Below, piece by piece: positions 43,366 to 52,044 of a DNA stretch of 64,000 nucleotides. A program made the translations under genes and the position numbers. The notes under the pieces are model-generated. The model was not told where the DNA came from. It did no database searches and saw only the letters and a list, made by a program, of their open reading frames with translations. Source of the DNA: RGIG4576 sp045656705 (GTDB lineage: Bacteria; Bacteroidota; Bacteroidia; Bacteroidales; Muribaculaceae); the NCBI GenBank assembly GCA_045656705.1, contig JAZORR010000045.1, positions 18,364 through 82,363 of the forward strand, read 5' to 3'. How positions within the stretch are numbered: position 1 is the stretch's first letter; every line of letters begins with the position of its first letter.

Positions 43366-44520
43366 TTACACCACTTTCTTGCCGTAAGCGATTACTGATT
43401 TTAAAGTCAAATCGGCATCGTAGATACACATATCAGCATCCTTACCAGCCTTGATTGAACCCTTACGATCAAACACACCCATAATGCGTGCAGGAGTTTC
43501 GCTTGACATACGCACTGCATCAAATAGTGTCACACCCACTTCGTTCACCATAGTACGGATTAGGCGGTCCATAGTAGCCACACTACCAGCAAGAGCCGAA
43601 CGGTCAGCAAGTTTGCACACACCATTTTCGATGATAAAACGAGGGTCAAGATACATATTTTCATCACCTGCCGAGCAAGATAGACCGTCGGTACACAATG
43701 CTGTACCTTCCACACCCTTAATCTTGTAAACAAGTTTCAATAGTGGAATTGGCACATGGATACCATCAGCAATCACTTCCACAGTCATGCCATCAATCAA
43801 ATATACGCTTTCCACAGTACCTTCTTGCTTGTATTCGCGTACGTTATGGAAACCACTCATCGCATTGTAGAAGTGTGTAACGTGGCGATAACCCACCTCG
43901 TAACCCTTCACTACATCGTCGTATACGGCTGCAGTGTGAGCGATAGAAGGAAGTACACCCTTGCTTGTGAGATATGCACCAAGTTCGAGTGCACCATCAA
44001 GTTCTGGAGCGATATCCCAACGCTTGATACATGGGAAATCTTCAATCAAAGGCTTATATTCTTCTGGCTTAGGATTTTTAATAGCATCTGGAAGTTGAGC
44101 ACCAGCCTTCTTAGGACTTAGATAGTGACCTTCAAGGTGTAGGCCAAGGATAGGGCTACCTTCTTCTTCCATAAGTTTAGTACAGATCTCGGCTGTGCGA
44201 CGTATATTTTCAGGTGTAGTAGACATCAAAGTAGGATAGATACTTGTAGTACCATGAATCAGGTGAGCATACACAGCCTTGCGATAATCATCTTCGTCGC
44301 CTTCTGTGAAGTCGTGGCCACCACCACCATGCACGTGAAGTTCCACACCACCAGGCACCACATAGCCACCTTCGGCATCAATTACTTCAGCACCTTCCAC
44401 GATAGTGCTATCATTCTTCACTTCAACGATTTTACCATCGGCATACACCACCGAACCACCATTCACCCATCCAAGAGATGTGTGAACCTTACCATTGATA
44501 ATTTGTTTCAAATTTTTCAT
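43366..44520 (-). CDS. nagA: N-acetylglucosamine-6-phosphate deacetylase
   Basis: NagA removes acetate from GlcNAc-6-phosphate in amino-sugar catabolism and cell-wall recycling. The 384-aa amidohydrolase has ELHVHGGGGHDF (about 57-68), GLHLEGHYLSPKKAGAQ with the metal-binding Glu, SIAHTAA, THFYNAMSGFHN, ADGIHVPIPLL, and the C-terminal RKGSIKAGKDADMCIYD. No nagB is adjacent. It follows the CapA-like gene by 22 bp. Confidence 0.92.
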   Translation of the reverse strand: MKNLKQIINGKVHTSLGWVNGGSVVYADGKIVEVKNDSTIVEGAEVIDAEGGYVVPGGVELHVHGGGGHDFTEGDEDDYRKAVYAHLIHGTTSIYPTLMSTTPENIRRTAEICTKLMEEEGSPILGLHLEGHYLSPKKAGAQLPDAIKNPKPEEYKPLIEDFPCIKRWDIAPELDGALELGAYLTSKGVLPSIAHTAAVYDDVVKGYEVGYRHVTHFYNAMSGFHNVREYKQEGTVESVYLIDGMTVEVIADGIHVPIPLLKLVYKIKGVEGTALCTDGLSCSAGDENMYLDPRFIIENGVCKLADRSALAGSVATMDRLIRTMVNEVGVTLFDAVRMSSETPARIMGVFDRKGSIKAGKDADMCIYDADLTLKSVIAYGKKVV

Positions 44521-44542
44521 CTTTATGTTTCGTTTTAATTGT

Positions 44543-45595
44543 TTATTCTATATTCTTATTATATTTCTCAAATAATTGTGTTGCGTTGTTCATAAATTGC
44601 TCAAAAGTGCTTTTAGAATCTACTCGCACCCTATCTCCAAGGTTTTGTGGAATAAGCGTGTAATTGCCCTTTCCATTCAGAGGCTTTTGACAGAAAAAGA
44701 GAGTAGGTTTCACACCCAGAATCACGGGGCGGTCGTTGTAGCGAGTTATCGTCACTCTTGCCATTGCCCCACCTCGGCTATCCAAATCATTCTGATTAGA
44801 GATAAAATTGCCAAGCGAATACACAGTAGCAAGTCCCACTCCTCTATTTCCCGAGAAATCCACTTCCATCGGTTGCACCACATGCGGATGACTGCCTATT
44901 ATCAGGTCCACTCCTGCGTTCTTCATCACCTCACGGAGTTCGCGTTGTCGCTTACTCGGCATTTTCTCATATTCATTGCCCCAATGCATACACACGCACA
45001 CCATCTCGGCACCCTCTGCACGAGCTTTCCTCACATCGGCTTCTATCTGCTTCTCATCTATCAAATCCACCACAAGAGGAGCTTTCACTGGCATACCATT
45101 AGTGCCGTAAGTATAGGTAAGAAACGCCATCTTTATGCCATTCACATCGGCAATGTAAGGCAATCGCTTGCCACGCTCAGTAGCGTTGAGATACACTCCT
45201 ATGTGATTAATTCCCATATCATCGAGAGCTTTTACAGTGCGTTCAGCTCCACTCTTGCCCGAATCCATACAATGATTATTGGCAGTAAGCAGCAAATCAA
45301 AACCACTCTTTTGCAATTGCAAGGCAAAATCATCGGGACAACTAAACACAGGATAACCCTTATATGGTTTGCCTCCGAGAGGACATTCAAGGTTTGCCAC
45401 AGCAAAATCGGCACTTTTTATATCCTCCTCAAGCATCGTAAAGCAATCTGTGTAATCATACGAGCCATCCGATTGAAGAGCAGCTTTCAACTGCGGACCG
45501 TGTTGCATAGCATCACCCACAAACACCACCTCTGTAGTGTCGTTCATCTGCAGCAATCCGAGCAGCGAAAGCATCATTATTGTGAGTAATTCCAT
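44543..45595 (-). CDS. CapA-family (PGA_cap) metallophosphatase-fold protein
   Basis: The 350-aa protein belongs to the CapA/PGA_cap family, named after the Bacillus poly-gamma-glutamate capsule protein but of broad unknown role. Motifs: VVFVGDAMQHG, NLECPLGG, TANNHCMDSG, HWGNEYE, GSHPHVVQP and SLGNFISNQ, which together form a calcineurin-like metal site. A hydrophobic N-terminus (LTIMMLSLLGLLQ) suggests export or a membrane anchor. No capB/capC is nearby, so PGA synthesis is not implied. Confidence 0.83.
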   Translation of the reverse strand: MELLTIMMLSLLGLLQMNDTTEVVFVGDAMQHGPQLKAALQSDGSYDYTDCFTMLEEDIKSADFAVANLECPLGGKPYKGYPVFSCPDDFALQLQKSGFDLLLTANNHCMDSGKSGAERTVKALDDMGINHIGVYLNATERGKRLPYIADVNGIKMAFLTYTYGTNGMPVKAPLVVDLIDEKQIEADVRKARAEGAEMVCVCMHWGNEYEKMPSKRQRELREVMKNAGVDLIIGSHPHVVQPMEVDFSGNRGVGLATVYSLGNFISNQNDLDSRGGAMARVTITRYNDRPVILGVKPTLFFCQKPLNGKGNYTLIPQNLGDRVRVDSKSTFEQFMNNATQLFEKYNKNIE

Positions 45596-45616
45596 ACGCT
45601 ATATTCTATAAAAAAT

Positions 45617-45640
45617 GGGCACTACTTAAAAGTAGCACCC
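45617..45640 (-). terminator. Terminator of ffh-folD
   Basis: On the minus strand GGGTGCTACT/AGTAGTGCCC (two G-U pairs) forms a hairpin followed by ATTTTTT, 68 bp past the folD stop and 22 bp before the CapA-like gene start. Confidence 0.72.
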
Positions 45641-45671
45641 AAAATTACTCATATCGTAGAAAATAAACAAC
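45640..45671 (-). promoter_or_regulatory. Candidate promoter of the CapA-like gene and nagA
   Basis: The minus strand has GTTG (45671-45668), a 20-bp spacer and TAATTTTG (45647-45640). The start point would fall inside the folD terminator hairpin, about 40 nt before the ATG. Confidence 0.45.
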
Positions 45672-45707
45672 TTTTATTTTCTATTAATTTATAGATTTTA
45701 TCAATTT

Positions 45708-46589
45708 TCAGTTATAAATCTCCTTCTTTGCTGCAAGAAGAGTATTCTTCATCAAAGAAACGATAGTCATAGGGCCCACACCACCAGGCACTGGAGTGAT
45801 AAACGAGCACTTAGGTGCTACATTTTCAAAATCCACATCACCTTTTAGCTTCCAGCCACTTTTAGTGAGTGTAGAAGGCACTCGAGTAGTGCCCACATCC
45901 ACTATCACAGCACCTTCTTTCACCATATCTTCTTTCACAAATTCAGGCGAACCAAGAGCCGCAATGATAATATCGGCTTCGCGACATATTTCCTTGATAT
46001 TTTTTGTAGCACTATGACACACAGTCACTGTAGCATTGCCAGGATTGCCCTTTTGCATCATGAGTGTAGCCACTGGCTTACCCACGATATTACTACGACC
46101 GAGCACCACACAATTTGCACCATTGGTATTGATATTGTAACGACGAAGAAGTTCCACAATACCTGCAGGAGTAGCCGACACGAAGCAAGGCAAACCTATC
46201 GACATTCTGCCCACATTGATAGGATGAAAACCATCCACATCCTTGCGATAGTCGATAGCCTCAATCACTTTTTGCTCTGAAATGTGCTTTGGCAAAGGCA
46301 ATTGCACAATAAAGCCATCGATATCTGCATCATTGTTCAACTTTTCTACAGTAGCAAGCAATTCGTCTTCGGTGACATCATCTTCAAAGCGAATAAGGGT
46401 AGACTTAAATCCACATTCCTCACACGCCTTCACCTTAGCTGCCACATAAGTTTCGCTACCACCATCGTGTCCCACAAGCACAGCGGCAAGATGAGGTTGT
46501 TTCTTGCCTGCAGCCATCATTTCAGCCACTTCAGCAGCAATTTCTTTCTTGATATCGCTTGATATCTTCTTTCCGTCAATCAATTCCAT
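45708..46589 (-). CDS. folD: Methylenetetrahydrofolate dehydrogenase / cyclohydrolase
   Basis: FolD interconverts 5,10-methylene- and 10-formyl-tetrahydrofolate, feeding purine and formyl-Met synthesis. The 293-aa product has SETYVAAKVKACEECG with the catalytic Lys, GFIVQLPLPKHISEQKVIEA, the dinucleotide site VVLGRSNIVGKPVATLMM and the C-terminal PVPGGVGPMTIVSLMKN. It follows ffh by 24 bp and is probably cotranscribed with it. Confidence 0.95.
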   Translation of the reverse strand: MELIDGKKISSDIKKEIAAEVAEMMAAGKKQPHLAAVLVGHDGGSETYVAAKVKACEECGFKSTLIRFEDDVTEDELLATVEKLNNDADIDGFIVQLPLPKHISEQKVIEAIDYRKDVDGFHPINVGRMSIGLPCFVSATPAGIVELLRRYNINTNGANCVVLGRSNIVGKPVATLMMQKGNPGNATVTVCHSATKNIKEICREADIIIAALGSPEFVKEDMVKEGAVIVDVGTTRVPSTLTKSGWKLKGDVDFENVAPKCSFITPVPGGVGPMTIVSLMKNTLLAAKKEIYN

Positions 46590-46613
46590 AAATTATTACT
46601 CAGAGATTTATTA

Positions 46614-47942
46614 TTATCTGCGACGCATATTGCGCATCAAGTTCATAGGATTCTTCATTTGAGTAGCCATACGCATCATCTTGCGAGTTTCCTCAAATTG
46701 CTTCAATAGGCGATTCACATCTTGCAATGAAGTACCACTACCCTTGGCTATGCGTTGACGACGACTACCATTGATAATTTCAGGATTAGCACGTTCTTGA
46801 GGTGTCATAGAATAGATAATAGCTTCAATACCCTTGAATGCATCATCACCTATTTCTACATCCTTAATAGCTTTGCCCACACCTGGAATCATAGAAGCAA
46901 GGTCCTTCAAGTTACCCATCTTCTTGATTTGGTTGATTTGAGCAAGGAAATCGTTGAAGTCAAATTGGTTCTTTGCAATCTTCTTTTGAAGTTCGATAGC
47001 CTTCTTTTCGTCATATTCGCGTTGCATACGTTCCACAAGCGACACCACGTCACCCATACCCAAGATACGGTCGGCCATACCTTTAGGACGGAAAGCATCG
47101 ATAGCTTCAAGTTTTTCGCCAGTACCCACAAACTTGATAGGCTTATTCACAACGGCGCGGATAGAAAGAGCCGCACCACCACGAGTATCACCATCGAGCT
47201 TAGTCAATACCACACCATCAAAATCAAGACGATCGTTGAATTCCTTAGCAGTGTTCACTGCATCTTGACCAGTCATTGAGTCTACGACAAACAATGTTTC
47301 TGTAGGATTGATAGCCTTCTTTACAGCCTCGATTTCGTTCATCATTTCCTCGTCTACTGCAAGACGACCAGCGGTATCCACAATCACAAGGTCGTGACCA
47401 TTAGCCTTTGCATAAGCTATAGCATTAGTAGCGATTTCTACAGGATTCTTGCTATCTGGTTCAGAGTATACAGGCACATTGATTTGTGCACCAAGCACCT
47501 TCAACTGTTCAATCGCTGCAGGACGATACACGTCACAAGCCACAAGCAATGGTTTCTTGCGCTTATCGGCCTTCAAGCGGTTTGCAAGTTTACCTGAGAA
47601 TGTGGTCTTACCCGAACCTTGAAGACCTGACATCAAAATCACAGCAGGCTTACCCTCAATATTGAAAGGTGCTTGTTCGCCACCCATCATTTCGGTAAGT
47701 TCGTCATGCACAATCTTTATCATCAATTGCTTTGGTTCAAGAGCATTTATCACATCTTGTCCCATAGCCTTTGCCTTCACTGTATCGGTGAATTGTTTTG
47801 CCACCTTATAGTTCACGTCGGCATCAAGCAATGCGCGACGCACATCTTTCAACGTTTCTGCAACATTGATTTCGGTAATCTTACCTTGACCTTTTAGAAT
47901 CTTAAATGAATGTTCTAATTTCTCTACTAAACTTTCAAACAT
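46614..47942 (-). CDS. ffh: Signal recognition particle protein Ffh (SRP54)
   Basis: Ffh binds signal sequences and 4.5S RNA and targets ribosomes to FtsY and SecYEG. The 442-aa protein has the N domain, the G domain with GLQGSGKTTFSGKLANRL (about 107-124), DTAGRLAVDEEMM, TKLDGDTRGGAALS, and a C-terminal methionine-rich M domain (IPGVGKAI through MRMATQMKNPMNLMRNMRRR). A hairpin with a T-run lies in its leader (47982-48003). Confidence 0.96.
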   Translation of the reverse strand: MFESLVEKLEHSFKILKGQGKITEINVAETLKDVRRALLDADVNYKVAKQFTDTVKAKAMGQDVINALEPKQLMIKIVHDELTEMMGGEQAPFNIEGKPAVILMSGLQGSGKTTFSGKLANRLKADKRKKPLLVACDVYRPAAIEQLKVLGAQINVPVYSEPDSKNPVEIATNAIAYAKANGHDLVIVDTAGRLAVDEEMMNEIEAVKKAINPTETLFVVDSMTGQDAVNTAKEFNDRLDFDGVVLTKLDGDTRGGAALSIRAVVNKPIKFVGTGEKLEAIDAFRPKGMADRILGMGDVVSLVERMQREYDEKKAIELQKKIAKNQFDFNDFLAQINQIKKMGNLKDLASMIPGVGKAIKDVEIGDDAFKGIEAIIYSMTPQERANPEIINGSRRQRIAKGSGTSLQDVNRLLKQFEETRKMMRMATQMKNPMNLMRNMRRR

Positions 47943-47981
47943 TGTAGTATATCTATTTTTATTATTTTACATAAAAAGCGG

Positions 47982-48003
47982 GCAAGAGTTAGCACACTCT
48001 TGC
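47982..48003 (-). promoter_or_regulatory. Terminator-like hairpin in the ffh leader
   Basis: On the minus strand GCAAGAGT/ACTCTTGC forms a perfect 8-bp hairpin followed by CCGCTTTTT, about 40 nt before the ffh ATG. No upstream minus-strand gene needs termination here, so it may be an attenuator. The rest of 47943-48224 is AT-rich with no recognised promoter for ffh. Confidence 0.4.
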
Positions 48004-48160
48004 GAAAATCTTTGCAAAATAAGCATTAAATTATCAATTACACAAATCAAATGACACACAATCCACTCATAACACAAGAAAAAACATCTTAAAAAGGCTT
48101 TGTTTTTTGTTAAATAACCCTCAAATTACCTTTTATTTCATTAAATCAGCCACTTTCACA

Positions 48161-48201
48161 CCTTATATAAGGCTCAGACTGAATATTTTTTTGTAACTTT
48201 G
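48161..48201 (+). promoter_or_regulatory. Promoter of the glgA-like gene with palindrome at -33
   Basis: TAACTTTG at 48194-48201 is an exact -7 box, 23 bp before the ATG. In place of a TTTG at -33 there is the perfect 12-bp palindrome CCTTATATAAGG (48161-48172), which could be an activator or repressor site. Confidence 0.55.
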
Positions 48202-48224
48202 CAGTCTAAATATAAATTATAACT

Positions 48225-49034
48225 ATGGACGCAAAGAAAATACTTTTTATTTCTCAAGAAATTTCACCATATATGCCTGACTCTACTATCGCAAATGTTG
48301 GTAGAGATTTGCCTGCAGGCATTCAAGAAGCAGGTTTCGATGTGCGCACTTTCATGCCTAAGTATGGATGCATCAACGATCGCACTAAGCAACTTCACGA
48401 AGTAATTCGTCTATCGGGTATGAATATCGTTATCGACGATTGCGACCACCCTCTTATCATCAAAGTGGCTACACTTCAACCTGCACGCATGCAAATCTAT
48501 TTCATCTACAACGATGACTATTTCGTGCATAACGTAGCGAAAGACCTTGAGACTGTGTCTTCGCCTGAAGATAACGACGAAAGAAGTATCTTCTTCATTC
48601 GTGGTGTGATGGAAACAGTAAAGAAACTTCGTTGGGAACCTGATATCATCCACTGCCACGGATGGATCACTGCTCTCACCCCTCTTTACTTGAAGCACAT
48701 GTACAACGAAAACCCTATTTTTGCTAACTCAAAAGTAGTGTACTCGCTTTATGATGATGAATATCCTGTTCCTTTCGACGAACGACTTGCCGAAAAGATG
48801 GTTATGGATGGCATCATCCCTGAAGATGTGGCTCCTATACAAGGCAAACCAGTAGACCACACAGCTCTCACCAAATTGGCTATCCAACACTCACAAGGTG
48901 TTATCCAATACTCGCCTAATGTGAAACTAGAAATTATTGAATATATCAAAGAACTTGGCATTCCTTTCCTTCCTTATCAAGAAGACGAAAGCAACTATAT
49001 ACAACGATATGCCGAATTCTATAAGACTATTTAA
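48225..49034 (+). CDS. Short glycogen/starch-synthase-like protein (GT5 N-terminal domain only)
   Basis: The 269-aa product matches only the N-terminal half of glycogen synthase: KKILFISQEISPYMPDSTIA, GLPAGIQEAGFDVRTFMPKY-like DLPAGIQEAGFDVRTFMPKY, and DIIHCHGWITALTPLYLKHM. The C-terminal nucleotide-sugar domain is absent and the KTGGL ADP-glucose loop near the N-terminus reads DSTIANVG. This short form is common in Bacteroidota beside DUF4270, so it is a family of its own, probably not an active glycogen synthase. It lies 11 bp upstream of the DUF4270 gene. Confidence 0.8.
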   Translation: MDAKKILFISQEISPYMPDSTIANVGRDLPAGIQEAGFDVRTFMPKYGCINDRTKQLHEVIRLSGMNIVIDDCDHPLIIKVATLQPARMQIYFIYNDDYFVHNVAKDLETVSSPEDNDERSIFFIRGVMETVKKLRWEPDIIHCHGWITALTPLYLKHMYNENPIFANSKVVYSLYDDEYPVPFDERLAEKMVMDGIIPEDVAPIQGKPVDHTALTKLAIQHSQGVIQYSPNVKLEIIEYIKELGIPFLPYQEDESNYIQRYAEFYKTI

Positions 49035-49045
49035 GTAAAATCGTC

Positions 49046-50437
49046 ATGAATAAACTATTTCATATTTTCATAAGCATTATCATAGCGGGCAGTTTAAGTT
49101 CGTGCTTCGAGGATACTATCGGTTCGTCTCTCGTTGAGAGCAACCTTTCTATCATTGCCGACTCTTCTTACACAGTAAGCGGTAACTCTGTAAGAAACGA
49201 AACTATTCTCACTCGCACTATGACTCAACTTTTAGGTGAAATCAAGGTTGAAAATTTCGGCGAATTGAAATCGGATTTCGTGTGCCAATTACTACCTTCA
49301 TCGGCTATCGACACCACTAATTTAACTGTCGATATGATAGAATCAATGAAACTCATTATGCGTTCACCTATCGGTGGATATGTGGGCGACTCAGTTATGC
49401 CTATGCGCACTAATGTTTATCAACTAAGCAAGCAACTAAGTGCACCTATCAATAGCAATTTCAACCCTGAAGGTTACTTCAGCACTGAAAACCTCTTAGG
49501 TTCTACTTCTTACAATGCTACTTATAGTGGTTCGGAAAACCTCACTCACTCTACTGTGCAAAAAGGTAGTTACAGAACAATCGTCGTAAACCTTCCTAAG
49601 GAAATGGCAAAAAAGATTTTCAACGAATACAAGAATAATCCTGCCACTTTCAAATCTACCGAAAAGTTCAACGAGTTCTTCCCTGGCATTTATGTTGCAA
49701 ACTCTTATGGTAGTGGTCGCATCACTATGATCGATAAAACATTCCTTCTCACCAACTACAAGCGTCATTCTAAAACCGAAGCTGGTAAGGACACTATCGT
49801 GAAAGACAGTTCAAGTTATGCTACTGCAGCTCCAGAAGTGATTACCAACAACAATATCACTATGAAGGTAGACCCTAAGGTGATGGAAATGGTAGCCAAC
49901 GGCGACGTAATCCTTCAAGCTCCTCTCGGATATGAAGCAAAAATCAAGTTCCCTATAGAAGAGCTTATCAATCAATACAAGAGTGATGTAAATGGATTGA
50001 AGGTGGTAAACTCTCTATCTTTCACAATCCCTGCTGAAGTAGTGAAAAACGATTACAATATTTACATTCCACAATATGTATTGCTCGTAAAAGAATCTGA
50101 AAAAGATAAATTCTTTGCCAACAATAAATTGCCTGACGATATCAACACATTCTACGCTCATTTCGATGTTACTTCAAAGACTTATAAATTTGAAAACATG
50201 CGTCAATTCATTGTAGACTTGATCAACAATGGTAGCGAAGAAGATATTAAAGATGCAAGTAATTTGATGCTTGTTCCTGTGGATGTAGTCAGCGAAACTA
50301 ATAACAGTTACTACCAAACAAGCACTACAATCACTGCTGTAACGCCTGCAGTATCTCGCCCAATGATTGGTAAACTAAGATTAGATAAGGCTAAGATTCG
50401 CTTTGAATATAGCAAGAAAGATGTTCCTTTGCAATAA
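49046..50437 (+). CDS. DUF4270 lipoprotein
   Basis: The 463-aa product has a lipoprotein signal (lipobox LSSCFE, Cys20) and a strand-rich body with motifs typical of DUF4270, including TIGSSLVESNLSIIADSSYT and the late segment VSRPMIGKLRLDKAKIRF. Role unknown; it is probably an envelope protein. It is in the same unit as the glgA-like gene and ends before a good terminator. Confidence 0.8.
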   Translation: MNKLFHIFISIIIAGSLSSCFEDTIGSSLVESNLSIIADSSYTVSGNSVRNETILTRTMTQLLGEIKVENFGELKSDFVCQLLPSSAIDTTNLTVDMIESMKLIMRSPIGGYVGDSVMPMRTNVYQLSKQLSAPINSNFNPEGYFSTENLLGSTSYNATYSGSENLTHSTVQKGSYRTIVVNLPKEMAKKIFNEYKNNPATFKSTEKFNEFFPGIYVANSYGSGRITMIDKTFLLTNYKRHSKTEAGKDTIVKDSSSYATAAPEVITNNNITMKVDPKVMEMVANGDVILQAPLGYEAKIKFPIEELINQYKSDVNGLKVVNSLSFTIPAEVVKNDYNIYIPQYVLLVKESEKDKFFANNKLPDDINTFYAHFDVTSKTYKFENMRQFIVDLINNGSEEDIKDASNLMLVPVDVVSETNNSYYQTSTTITAVTPAVSRPMIGKLRLDKAKIRFEYSKKDVPLQ

Positions 50438-50547
50438 ACAAAGAAATCTATAAACAAACACCTTATTGGCATTTATGATTAACAAACCAAAGACCAATAA
50501 GGACTATAAAGGAACTTGTTCCTAAACACAAATTTCTCTTTTACATA

Positions 50548-50582
50548 AATAAAGCTCGGCACTCCTTTTGCCGGGCTTTATT
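50548..50582 (+). terminator. Terminator of glgA-like/DUF4270 unit
   Basis: A 14-bp stem (AATAAAGCTCGGCA / TGCCGGGCTTTATT, one G-U pair) with loop CTCCTTT lies 110 bp past the DUF4270 stop. Confidence 0.82.
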
Positions 50583-50686
50583 CTTCTATACTACTTTACA
50601 CACTGAAGCCACAACAACAGTTTCTCACCTCATAACCAATTTTAGCTTATATAATTACCAAAACCACTATCTCTCCAAACAAAAAA

Positions 50687-50719
50687 TGAGGAGATGCATC
50701 TCATCGACACATCTCCTCA
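50687..50719 (-). terminator. Terminator of the first Skp gene
   Basis: On the minus strand a perfect 10-bp stem (TGAGGAGATG / CATCTCCTCA) with a 13-nt loop is followed by TTTTTTG, 25 bp past the stop codon. Confidence 0.83.
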
Positions 50720-50743
50720 CTATATCAATTATTTTCTATCCTC

Positions 50744-51250
50744 TTATTCCACAATGCCAAGATTAACCTTCACAAGTGGTGTGATATCCACCACCTCAGC
50801 ACTTTTAAACGCTACTGGAGTGCTTGAAATATCAAGAACAAGCATATACGCACCTTCAGTACTTACAGAGTCAATAGCAGCTTGCAATTTAGCCTTAATT
50901 GGATCCATCAATTCAGCCTTCTTTGCATCCACATCCTTCTTCACCATTTCTTGGTAGCTTACAATCTTTTGACGATTGTCTTGGATTTCTTGGATACGAC
51001 GTTCCTTGATAGTTTTTGCAGTTGTTGGAGCCAATGCTTGGAAATCGGCATACTTTTGATTGAATTCCTTTTCCAATTTTTCGTTCTCTGCTTGATATTG
51101 AGCAAGAAGGTCGTTGATCACCTTTTCTGCTGCTACCTTTTCAGGCATTACTTCAAAGATAGCCTTGCTATCCACAACACCAATCTTTTGTGCCATCACG
51201 CACAATGGCATCACAAATGTCAATGCCACTAACATTAATTTCTTAATCAT
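50744..51250 (-). CDS. OmpH/Skp-family periplasmic chaperone, copy 1
   Basis: Skp holds unfolded outer-membrane proteins on the way to BamA. The 168-aa product has a signal peptide (MIKKLMLVALTFVMPLCVMA), the GVVDSKAIFEVMPEKVAAE start of the body and a long coiled coil (about 45-120) of Gln/Glu/Lys-rich heptads. It has its own promoter and terminator. It is one of three adjacent paralogues. Confidence 0.88.
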   Translation of the reverse strand: MIKKLMLVALTFVMPLCVMAQKIGVVDSKAIFEVMPEKVAAEKVINDLLAQYQAENEKLEKEFNQKYADFQALAPTTAKTIKERRIQEIQDNRQKIVSYQEMVKKDVDAKKAELMDPIKAKLQAAIDSVSTEGAYMLVLDISSTPVAFKSAEVVDITPLVKVNLGIVE

Positions 51251-51280
51251 ATCTATGTAGTTTTATTTATTTTCGCTCCA

Positions 51281-51312
51281 CAAAATTACTATATTATTTT
51301 AAATTAAACAAC
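51281..51312 (-). promoter_or_regulatory. Promoter of Skp copy 1
   Basis: The minus strand has GTTG (51312-51309), a 20-bp spacer and TAATTTTG (51288-51281), 30 bp before the ATG. Confidence 0.6.
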
Positions 51313-51333
51313 AATCACCCTATTTGAAACAAA

Positions 51334-51367
51334 AAAGCCGAGTTTCATCTTTTAGAAACCCGACTTT
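51334..51367 (-). terminator. Terminator of Skp copy 2
   Basis: On the minus strand AAAGTCGGGTTTC/GAAACTCGGCTTT forms a 13-bp stem with two G-U pairs, followed by TTT. It directly precedes the promoter of Skp copy 1. Confidence 0.75.
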
Positions 51368-51394
51368 AGTTTTTATCGTTTTTTTGATTATTGA

Positions 51395-51907
51395 TTACTT
51401 GATACCAAGTTTAGCCTTAACAAGTGGAGTCACATCTTCAGCACCAACACCTGTGTAAAGCACTACACCCATCGACATATCATAGATAAATGTATAACCA
51501 CCTTCTGCACCTACTGCCTTGATTGCAGCTTGCAATTTTTCCATAATTGGAGCAAGAAGAGATTCTTGAGTGCGTTGTAGTTCTTGACCTGCTGTTTGTT
51601 GGAAATTTTGAATCTTTTGGTAAGTTTCTTGCAATTCTTGCATACGACGATCCTTGATTGCCTTTGGAGTAGCAGCATCTGCTTCAAGTTTTTCGTATTC
51701 AGCTTGCATTTGCATAAATAGTTCTTGAAGTTTCTTACCTTCTGCATCATATTTTGCTCCGGTTTCCTTCAATGTATTTTCAGCAGTAGCCTTTTCTGGC
51801 ATCATGTTGAAAACTTCTTGAGTATTTACTGTACCAAATTTCAAAGTTTGAGCCGATAGGCACATTGGAGCTGCCAAAAGCACAGCTAATAATAATTTCT
51901 TAATCAT
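51395..51907 (-). CDS. OmpH/Skp-family periplasmic chaperone, copy 2
   Basis: The 170-aa product has a signal peptide (MIKKLLLAVLLAAPMCLSAQ), FGTVNTQEVFNMMPEKATAE and a coiled coil (about 45-120) rich in QEL/QKI heptads. It is clearly related to copy 1 at both ends (MIKKL, MPEKxxAE, VTPLVKxxLGI), suggesting a local duplication. It has a perfect promoter and a terminator, so it is an independent unit. Confidence 0.88.
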   Translation of the reverse strand: MIKKLLLAVLLAAPMCLSAQTLKFGTVNTQEVFNMMPEKATAENTLKETGAKYDAEGKKLQELFMQMQAEYEKLEADAATPKAIKDRRMQELQETYQKIQNFQQTAGQELQRTQESLLAPIMEKLQAAIKAVGAEGGYTFIYDMSMGVVLYTGVGAEDVTPLVKAKLGIK

Positions 51908-51956
51908 CTCTTTATAATGTTTAATTTAATAATTCTATTGATTTCAAAAACAGTCA

Positions 51957-51988
51957 CAAAGATAGTGCAAATAGAGCGCATTAACAAA
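51957..51988 (-). promoter_or_regulatory. Promoter of Skp copy 2
   Basis: The minus strand has TTTG (51988-51985), exactly 20 bp, then TATCTTTG (51964-51957): a perfect consensus, as strong as the ribosomal operon promoter. Confidence 0.78.
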
Positions 51989-52044
51989 ATAAAAGCACCT
52001 TTTTTTCACCTATTATCACTATCTTACGATTAGTTTCATTTATA

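Larger units (their letters stand above)
50438..50743. other. 306-bp convergent intergenic region
   Basis: This stretch separates the DUF4270 gene from the first Skp gene, which point towards each other. It holds two terminators (50548-50582, plus; 50687-50719, minus). Between them about 100 AT-rich bases show no ORF, tRNA, promoter box or repeat that I recognise. Confidence 0.6.

Noticed and set aside
44576..45589. 337-aa plus-strand ORF opposite the CapA-like gene
   Set aside because: The His/Ser/Ile-rich composition is typical of a shadow frame; all CapA motifs lie on the other strand.
48225..49034. glgA-like gene as a truncated pseudogene
   Set aside because: The short form has an intact frame, its own promoter and a recurring DUF4270 partner, so it is treated as a real short family.
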